From Coregonus clupeaformis (Eukaryota > Chordata > Actinopteri > Salmoniformes > Salmonidae): a stretch of DNA of 64,000 bases. The DNA lies in the NCBI RefSeq assembly GCF_020615455.1, contig NC_059208.1, positions 73,967,525 through 74,031,524 on the forward strand, in the 5' to 3' direction. Below the pieces are notes generated by a model. It saw nothing but the letters and a program-made list of their open reading frames with translations. It did not search any database and was not told where the DNA came from. Of the stretch, positions 46,426-64,000 are shown in pieces (positions within the stretch are counted from its first letter, which is position 1; each line of letters begins with the position of its first letter). Position numbers and translations under genes: made by a program.

Positions 46426-47232
46426 GTAGTGTATGGGTGATGGAAATCCCACAAATAAAACGTGTTATGCTCCAAACTCGCTCAACCAGTCAGGGAGGGC
46501 AGTGAAATAAGGAAGCCAGATTAGGTCAATAAAGAAACGTCAAAAACCTGTTTGGTGGTTTGGAAAGGGTTATGTCAGAAACCAGTTCTGAAACAAAAAG
46601 AGGGATATTTACAAGTTTTCCTTGGGTGTTTATTGTTTCTTCTGAGCTTGGCCTTGTATACCCTCAAATGTATTGTGATTGTGTAGGTATATAAGCATTT
46701 ATTTTACATCCAGTTATTAACAACTGATATTTATGTAATCAATAAATATCATAATTCTTCACTATTTCAAATGTACGACTATTACTAGACATATAGCGTT
46801 ACAAACAGCTGGTGAATGAGACTGAATAAAAATCACAAACTAATGTTCAAGTCAAGATACTGTAAGTGGCTTTGCTACACTTTACATTAAGTAGCAAAGA
46901 TACTGTGGAGTTTAATGGTATTCAAATGCATTGTGTAATTACACAATGACTACACGTGTGACTTACTGAGAATTCATTGTTTTTTGTAAGTGCAGTTTCA
47001 ATATATAGCTGAGTAGTTACTGTACATTCTGGTTAACAAATAGAAAAACTACATCGTTGCACAAGAAATTCACTTTCAAGTTGGTCTGGTTTTGCCTTAA
47101 CCCCATCCTGCAACCACACCTACCATTGGAATCCCAGTTTGGCAGAGGTGTTCTGTGGTTTTTATTTTCCTTTGAACCATAACCATCTCTCCACAGCGAG
47201 TTTGCTGCTGCAACTCTGCTATGCTCACTGGG
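46426..47232. other. tnf-alpha upstream region
   Basis: No gene or clear repeat. This 800-bp stretch separates the LTR element from the proximal promoter of tnf-alpha. Confidence 0.4.
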
Positions 47233-47284
47233 TGACATCACTGGAGTTTCCCCGTTTGTACCAGTAGCAGGCAGAGCATAAAAA
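47233..47284 (+). promoter_or_regulatory. tnf-alpha core promoter: CRE-like, kappaB and TATA-like sites
   Basis: TGACATCA (47233-47240) is one base from a CRE/AP-1-type TGACGTCA. GGAGTTTCCC (47243-47252) is, on the minus strand, GGGAAACTCC, a perfect match to the NF-kappaB consensus GGGRNNYYCC. ATAAAAA (47278-47284) lies 26 bp further and would place transcription start near 47310, about 150 bp before the ATG. Adjacent kappaB and CRE-like sites near the start are a known feature of mammalian TNF promoters. Confidence 0.65.
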
Positions 47285-47461
47285 CGACAGGGCTTCTGGC
47301 AGAAGTACATTCTAATGAACGAGCAAAACACAGGACACATATTAAGCTACAATTCTGTAAAAACAAAGAAGATATTTAGGAGATATTCGGGCAAATATTC
47401 AGTCGCTAGACTTTTCCACTGCCACCAAGAGCCAAGAGTTTGAACCTCATTCAACAACAGT

Positions 47462-48756
47462 ATGGAGGGGTATGTGATGACACCTGGAGACATGGAGAGG
47501 GGCCTTGAAAATAGCCTTGTGGACAGTGGCCCTGTGTACAAGACAACGGTGACAGCTGTTGCTGAGAGAAAGGCCTCCAGAGGTTGGTTATGGAGGCTGT
47601 GTGGGGTCCTCTTAGTAGTGGCTTTATGTGCGGCAGCAGCCCTGCTCTTTGCGTGGGGTCAGCGTGGAAGACTGGCAATGGTAAGGAACTCTAATGGGGA
47701 CGATATTTAACACATTTCTGAAATAGAGGACCGTACAATCAACTAACATCCTCTTGGTTTATCTCATAGATGCAGGACGAAATGGAGCCTCGGCTGGAGA
47801 AACTCATTGGTGCAAAAGGTGATTATTTGATTGACAGATGCCCCTTTTCATTTAATTTCTTCTCACTGTAATAGCTTTAATCAAAGGTTACGGTTGTAGG
47901 CAACATCATGGTTTTTGCTTGTGTTATTCGTGACTAATAGGTTTCTCTCCCTCAGATACCCACCATACGTTGAAGCAGATTGCCGGCAATGCAAAAGCAG
48001 CCATCCATTTAGAGGGTGAGTGGCCTATAGCGTTTTGCAGCCAGCCTGGACTGTGTCTTTTGAAGGTTAAAACATTTCTAGTGAGCTAGTATGTCTTAGT
48101 GTCCTTCATTGTAGAAGCTAGGGGATTCTTTTTAAACATCCCCATTGACAAAGATTAAACCACAACCCAAGGAAGCAAGGAAGTTGCTTAATCATTAGCT
48201 TGTCTCTTGTTGCCACCAGAGTAAATTGACGAGAGCTTTGTAAGAAAAAATAGCTACCAGCCGGACCCTGGGGCCTCAAAGTTGTAACAATGGGCCTTTC
48301 TTCCCTCTACTGCCAGGTGAATACAATCCTAATGTCACCGCTGACACAGTGCAGTGGAGAAAGGATGACGGCCAGGCCTTTTCCCAGGGTGGGTTCGAGC
48401 TACAAGGGAACCAAATCCTCATCCCGCAGACTGGGCTCTTCTTTGTTTACAGCCAGGCTTCATTCAGGGTCAAGTGCAACGGCCCGGGCGAGCAAACCAC
48501 TCCTCTGAGTCACGTTATTTGGCGCTATTCGGACTCCATCGGGGATAACGCTAATCTTCTTAGCGGGGTAAGGTCAGTTTGTCAACGAAACTACGGTGAT
48601 GCTGAGTCCAATATCGGCGAGGGCTGGTACAATGCAGTTTACCTTGGTGCGGTGTTTCAGCTGAATGAAGGGGACAAACTGTGGACTGAGACCAATCGAC
48701 TGACCAATGTGGAGTCAGAGCAGGGCAAGAACTTTTTCGGTGTGTTTGCACTATGA
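47462..48756 (+). CDS. tnfa: Tumour necrosis factor alpha (four exons, 255 aa)
   Basis: The pro-inflammatory type II membrane cytokine, acting as a trimer on TNF receptors after shedding. Exons: 47462-47680, 47770-47818, 47956-48015 and 48317-48756, with GT..AG introns and matching phases; the four-exon plan is that of vertebrate TNF genes. Residues 1-42 are cytoplasmic and 43-66 a transmembrane segment rich in L, A and V. The stalk leads to N-A-K-A-A-I-H-L-E-G (about 101-110), where the TNF homology domain begins and shedding is expected. Hallmarks are T-G-L-F-F-V-Y-S-Q-A-S-F and the final G-K-N-F-F-G-V-F-A-L. The two domain cysteines (R-V-K-C and S-V-C-Q) should form the conserved disulfide. 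The sequence is clearly of salmonid TNF-alpha type. All exons look intact. Expression is likely inducible through the proximal kappaB site and limited by the 3' AU-rich element. Confidence 0.95.
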
Positions 48757-48977
48757 TGAGAGCGAGGTAGGGCAGAGATTAATATTTGTTAAAACAGTTT
48801 TGTGTTAAAGCTCTTATTTTGTTGTTGCAATTTTATGGCGACTGAGCAATGGAGATAGGTCTAATCTTAATGGTTATTTTGTAAACTGCAACAGTTTGAG
48901 AAATTATAATTGTTTGTCCATACATGATGATTGTCCATTCTCATATTATAGATTTTGCACCAAATAATATTATGGCT

Positions 48978-49268
48978 TTATTTATATTAACTTTTTGTAT
49001 TTTTATATTTACTATTTATATGGCAATACAGTAGGCTACTGTGGAGAAGTATAAGTTATTTTGATTCACATAAGCCTAGCAGTAGCCTATACTAGGCCCT
49101 ATCAGAATACATTTCTACAATATGAAGTTATTTAATTTAATGTATTGACATGTCTATTTAAATGTGATCGTGTGTGTTGTATTTGTCAGCTATTCAGAGT
49201 GCTTGAATCAACTGTATTAAATTCCAAATGTTCTCAACTTTAGGAGACTCAAAGTTTGGTTATATTTA
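48978..49268 (+). promoter_or_regulatory. AU-rich element in tnf-alpha 3' UTR
   Basis: Seven ATTTA pentamers lie within 290 bp (starting at 48980, 49007, 49014, 49130, 49135, 49156 and 49264). One sits in TTATTTATA (48978-48986), which fits the UUAUUUA(U/A)(U/A) nonamer bound by tristetraprolin-type decay factors. This is the expected mRNA-destabilising signal of a TNF transcript. Confidence 0.7.
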
Positions 49269-49324
49269 ATTATGCAGTTTGGATGGGGGTGGGGCCGGGG
49301 GGTGGGAGTCTGGATGAACACTAC

Positions 49325-49512
49325 GGGCTCTATTCATTCTGTAAAGTTGAAGCGTTATAGATTCCATGATAGAAATCTAAAGGTAATTTCAGATTGAGAC
49401 GACATATGCAGCGTTTACCGTGAATGCAGTCTCCGCTAAAGCGGGAACATTGCCTTTAAATTTCAATCACGCTGTAAACCTGAACTTCTGCAATGCAGAT
49501 TGAATAAAGCCC
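49325..49512. mobile_element. Palindromic MITE downstream of tnf-alpha
   Basis: The left end 'GGGCTCTATTCATTCTG' is inverted at the right as 'CAGATTGAATAAAGCCC'. Inner words 'CAGCGTTTACCGTGAATGCA' and 'AATTTCAATCACGCTGTAAA' are also partly inverted. The AATAAA at 49503 belongs to this repeat. Confidence 0.65.
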
Positions 49513-50449
49513 TAAATCTGTTCTTGAGCAGCTTTGCACCAGAAATGGTAATACAAAATGCCTCCACAATGAGGTCAGACCAAAACAAGGGAAATTTCCC
49601 TTCCTGCTTCTTTTTCTGCTGTGTCAGGTGAGAGGACACACATATGCCTCAAGCCATGCCTGGGGATTCCCCCACTGTCCTTCTTCGTCCTCCTCCTCCT
49701 CCTCCTCGACAGCATCATAGGTCTTCAGTCAGGTGGGTGGGGGGACTGTAAACATCTGAGCTGAAATACTGTATGTGCATGAGAAAATGTGTTTGTCCCA
49801 CAAACATCCTTTTAAGATGAGGTGGTCATTTCCCATGACCCTTTGCAGCTGGCTGTTGTGTAACATGTATGTCTGCCTTTCACTTTCAGCTCATATTATG
49901 ATCTCAATCCTTCTGTTCATAATGCCTTTTGATAAGAAATGACACCAATACCCATTGGTTAATAGGTCAAGAAATTATGAAGTGGAAGCACATTGTATGA
50001 TTGACACAGAGGCTCTTAGTAATGGGACTGAAATTACTTTTAATCCTGGGAGGGCTATCGTTCAATATGAATGTAGATTCTAGATAAATAAACAACAGAA
50101 TCCCTTGGGTGTCATTAACTGATGGTGACATCTAGTGGTTAAAACAGCTGGGTGTAACATGCTTGTCCCTTTGGACATGGTTATGATACCACATATTGTC
50201 TGTCATAAAATACCCATTCAAAGTATAATGAAGTGTTTTGTCGTATTTCAGGGTATATGAGGTTGTTTACATGAAATTATATTAATTATTAGTCAAATTG
50301 AACACATAACATGAAACATCTATTCAGTGAAAAACAATGGGTTTCTTTTACTATGATATCCATATATTTGAATACATATAATCTGAAATATATCAACATT
50401 TAAAATTGTAAATATAGTGTATACAAATATCTTCAAATCCAGTTATATA
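49513..50449. other. Intergenic
   Basis: No gene recognised. A (TCC)n run lies at 49689-49707. The rest is unremarkable AT-rich sequence. Confidence 0.4.
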
Positions 50450-50983
50450 CACTGGGTTTACAAAACATTAGGAACACCTGCTCTTTCCATGACATAGACT
50501 GAACAAGTGAACCCAGGTGAAAGCTATGATCCCTTATTGATGCCACCTGTTAAATCCACTTCAATCAGTGTGGATGAAGGGGAGGAGACAGGTTAAAGAA
50601 GGATTTTCAAGACAATTGAGAGAAGGATTGTGTATATGTGCCTATTCAGTGGGTGAATGGGCAAGACAAAAGATTTAAGTGCCTTTGAACAGGGTATGGT
50701 AGTAGGTGCCAGGCACACCAGTTTCAGTGTGTCAAGAACTGCAACGCTCTGGGTTTTTCACAACAGTTTCCTGTGTGTATCAAGAATGGTCCACCACCCA
50801 AAGGACATCCAGTCAACTTGACACAACTGTGGGAAGCATTGGAGTCCACATGGGCCAGCATCCCTGTGGAATGCTTTCAACACCTTGTAGGCCATGCCCC
50901 AATTAATTGAGGCTGTTCTGGGGGCAAAAGGGGCTGCAACTCAATATTAGGAAGGTGTTCCTAATGTTTTTGTACACTCAGTG
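50450..50983 (+). mobile_element. Internally deleted Tc1-like element (534 bp)
   Basis: Ends 'CACTGGGTTTACAAAACATT' and 'AATGTTTTTGTACACTCAGTG' are inverted and TA-flanked. The leader and a start-like 'AGTGCCTTTGAACAGGGTAT' segment remain, then an HTH fragment, then a jump to C-terminal codons ('GCTTTCAACACCTTGTAG'). The catalytic core is missing. This is a further Tc1 family, distinct from the others here. Confidence 0.8.
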
Positions 50984-52629
50984 TATATTCATACATGTGC
51001 AAGAGTATATTTCTCTAAATAATCTTCGCATACATATATTACACAATCTCATCCATGTACAGTTAATAAATATTGACTATTTCATCCATGACTTCCTATG
51101 GAGAGGTTGTATCTCTCACTTTCCTATACCCTGAGCTACAGTATGTTATTAGAACGGCAACAAAATCATGACCTGAAACATTGTTTTGTCTTGAACTATA
51201 GTGCAACATGAGATAATGCTATTTGGCAAAGTAACGTCACTTACGTTACTTGCCAATAAAGCTGTGTTATATCATTGCTTCATACATTTTGACGAATTGC
51301 TAATGAATGAGATTGTACATATATATTAACTGTTGTATAAGCATGTCAGAATCCTTTACATATACTGTTACATATATTCTTCGGCATCACATTCACAAAT
51401 GTAGTTGTACAAAGCTAAAATCTGAGGGGAAATTCGAAAGAAATGTCAAATATAAGACCAACGGGTCACAGGCATGTACGCTCACATTTACATTTATATT
51501 CAGATTGTCTTTAGGGAAAAACAGAGTTATTGACAAACAAAATAAAAAGGCTTGGAAGAATAATGCATAATAAATATGCCATTTAAAGTCTTCAGGAGGG
51601 TGTGCTTCCTTTGAATATCTATGATGTGTCCAATAAAATTCAAATTGTGGGAACATATCAATTCAAGTCCAATTGAAAACTTTCAAAAGGATGATACAAT
51701 GAAAAAACGTATTAGGCTAGATATCATATTACACTATTTTCTTATCAAATGGGTTTCATATATTCAAGAGCATACAACAGCAAAAATGTGATTGAAGATA
51801 CAAAGCTGTACTTGAATATGTATACAGCAAAACATCCACAAAAATCTTGCTATTGTCCCAAAATGAGGGTGTCCATTCCAAGACCCTCTACTGTATATGG
51901 CTATAATGTAGGCATTTCACTTTCAGTTAGGATAACTTTGCACTTTGAGTTTAGATGGTGTTTTGATATGAAATCCAACGTATTGAATCCACTGGGAAAA
52001 TGTGCTGTTTTTTACACTCTCATTGCATTTGAACAGTTTCCACCCCTTTACCCCCCAAAATATTGAACTAAATATAGGGCACAACATTGAATCCATGACA
52101 TAACATATCATACATTATGTAATAACAATATTAATCAATTACCATGTGCTTCTCTATTTCAACAAACTGAAGACAAATATGCAGATACGGGAGTCAAAAA
52201 GTAGCAAACACATACAGTACACAAAGTCCTCCCGGAGATCCTAGATACATCTGCACAACAGAACGTGAAAACAAACAAAGGGAAGGAAGAAAGAGGAGGA
52301 GTGAAAAAGGGAGATCTGTCCATTTTCTGTCTCCACAAGTAGACTGAGGGTTAATCTGGGATGTGCTTGTTTCTTATTCTCTAACTCGTATTACTAGTCA
52401 CAAGCGCTTCAGGTTCACACAATGAGACAGACTGGTGTTACCCGGGTGGCTCTCCTCACAGTAGCCTGTAGTGAAAGGAAAAGCCCTCCGTCATCGTGTG
52501 CCTCCACTCACTCTGTCAATGTCAGTAGCTTGTGCTCTTTTTCCATAACAAGTGAAAGTCACAGTGCCTCCATGTGTGTTCGTTCCTCCGTGTGCTCTGG
52601 GCTCTTCTACCGCCCCGCCCCCCACCCCC
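50984..52629. other. gabbr1 3' UTR and downstream DNA
   Basis: This lies 3' of the gabbr1 stop on the minus strand and probably includes its long 3' UTR. I could not fix the polyadenylation site. No other gene is supported. Confidence 0.4.
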
Positions 52630-62544
<9,915 letters not shown>

Positions 62545-62547
62545 CTG

Positions 62548-62550
<3 letters not shown>

Positions 62551-62596
<46 letters not shown>
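62551..62596. repeat. (GA)n microsatellite at splice acceptor
   Basis: About 22 GA repeats, CT on the gabbr1 sense strand, ending 6 bp before the exon 62544 boundary; this run is the acceptor's polypyrimidine tract. Confidence 0.9.
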
Positions 62597-62597
<1 letters not shown>

Positions 62598-63573
62598 CAG
62601 GACAGAGGTTAGTCCATCCATGCCTTAAAGGGAAGATTAGGCCTGTCTACTGTACTGTACTTGATGTCACTCAGAAAAGGACAGTCTATGTTTTGAATTA
62701 AGATCAAAATCAGAATTTGAAAATCAGGGAGGGCCCTATGCTCAGTAACCTCTACAGATATTAACCTAAAGGATCAAATGAAATTGGCACAATCAATTTG
62801 CACAGTAACCGGTATACAACATTGTGTTGCTCTCACTGATTTAATTCAATGACCAACCAGGTACAGAAGTTGAGAGTGTTCACCCTAATTATCTGAAAAC
62901 ATGTGCATAATTAAAAAGTAACCAAAAAAGAGGCATTGGTTCATTCAAGGTTGGGGATGGTTGAAAGTGCAGCGACTGACTTTATCTGTCTCTCTGTTTT
63001 CCCTGTGTTTCCTCTTGTCTGTCTAAATCCAGCCCTGCCTGCAGATCCTGACAGCTGCTCAGAGTGTGGGTGTCACTGTGTCCTTAAGTAGTGGCGGTGA
63101 CAGTGACAGGGGACTTGTGTCAGTGTGTGGTGACGTGTCCATGTCAGGAAGAGGGTGACACAGTGTCGAGCCCCAGGGGTGTCACAATACCAGGGCGCCC
63201 ACATTTGCATTGACGGTTTCAGCGATATCACACCACCGAAGTGACATCTGAGACATCCTGTCTGCGAACAGAGTGACGGCTGTTTGAAGATGTGTGTGTG
63301 TTTTTGTGTGCATTGAAGAGAGAGAAAGCACTGCCCTGTCAGCTGGTGTGTTTGCACTGTTTAAACCTTCCTCCGTCCTTGATCAAGGAATCAGGACAGG
63401 GTGTTGCCATGGAGACCGAGCTCTGTAACAGTTGCCATGGCGATTAGGAAGAAAGCTGAGCTGAAGTGGTTGTTAGGGGCGAACGTGAAGAGAGCGAGAA
63501 AGTGAGGGAGGAAGACGACAAGGGGTAAACAGAATGGAGAACAGGAGAGTTAAGTTAAGAGACTGACAACAAT
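62597..63573. other. gabbr1 intron, no exon recognised
   Basis: No segment resembles the GABBR1 Venus-flytrap exon expected next upstream. No other gene is supported. Confidence 0.45.
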
Positions 63574-64000
63574 CACCTCTACAGCAGACCCAACTCACCT
63601 CTGCCACTCTACAGCAAACTAAACTCACCTCCGTTACCTGTAGAACAAACTAAACATACCTCTGTTACCTCAAGAACAAACTAAACTCACCTCCGTTACC
63701 TGTAGAACAAACTAAACTCACCTCTGTCACTCTACAGCAAACTAAACTCACCTCCGTCACCTCAAGAACAAACTAAACGTACCTCTGTTACATCAAGAAC
63801 AAACTAAACTCACCTCTGTCACTCTACAGCAAACTAAACTCACCTCCGTCACCTCAAGAACAAATTAAACGTACCTCCGTTACCTCAAGAACAAACTAAA
63901 CTCACCTCCGTTACCTCAAGAACAAACTAAACTCACCTCTGTTACCTGTAGAACAAACTAAACTCACCTCTGTTACCTCAAGAACAAACTAAACTCACCT
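63574..64000. repeat. 31-bp minisatellite, continuing beyond the window
   Basis: A unit of the form 'ACCTCCGTTACCTCAAGAAC' + 'AAACTAAACTC' repeats about 13 times up to the last base. Variants swap CTCAAGAAC for CTGTAGAAC or CTCTACAGC. It lies in a gabbr1 intron. Confidence 0.85.

Noticed and set aside
49503..49508. AATAAA as tnf-alpha polyadenylation signal
   Set aside because: It lies in the terminal inverted repeat of a MITE, so its use is doubtful without transcript data.
63574..64000. Possible CRISPR-like array of 31-bp repeats
   Set aside because: Units are contiguous with no spacers and lie in a vertebrate intron; it is a minisatellite.

Overview
This is a nuclear window from a teleost, almost certainly a salmonid. 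The evidence is split genes with GT..AG introns, many Tc1/mariner copies from several TIR families, hAT-type fold-back MITEs, tRNA-derived SINEs with the salmonid-type 3' tail, and long GA/CT microsatellites. The coding sequences recognised resemble salmonid TNF-alpha, fish apolipoprotein M, a second TNF-type ligand and the GABA-B receptor 1 subunit.

Layout. 1-15 kb is mostly repeats: one first-exon-like coding segment on the minus strand near 2.7-3.0 kb, a hAT-like element with an exact 8-bp target-site duplication (TSD), Tc1 copies, a minus-strand LINE nested in a Tc1, a SINE with two tRNA-like heads, and a decayed Ty3/gypsy pol. 15.0-20.7 kb is apom on the plus strand (six exons, 200 aa), with Tc1 elements in introns 2 and 5. 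27.25-33.28 kb is a TNF-superfamily gene of the TNF-N/lymphotoxin-like type (five exons, 201 aa), whose last intron holds three Tc1 elements of different families and a solo-LTR-like insert. 34-43 kb is a mobile-element zone: a chimeric Tc1, and a LINE split by a hAT-like element that carries an internally deleted Tc1. 42.99-46.42 kb is a young LTR-bounded element whose interior is mostly a 54-bp coding minisatellite. 47.46-48.76 kb is tnf-alpha (four exons, 255 aa), with a kappaB/CRE-like/TATA promoter and a 3' AU-rich element. 52.6-62.5 kb on the minus strand is the 3' half of gabbr1 (nine exons: seven-helix domain, coiled coil and C-tail). The window ends in a 31-bp minisatellite.

The host genes are functionally distinct: an HDL/S1P-carrier lipocalin, two TNF ligands and a neurotransmitter receptor subunit. 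Their grouping resembles the vertebrate MHC class III neighbourhood, where APOM and TNF/LTA lie close together and GABBR1 is on the same chromosome arm. Spacing between them has been inflated by transposons. The most unusual object is the LTR-flanked minisatellite element at 43-46 kb.
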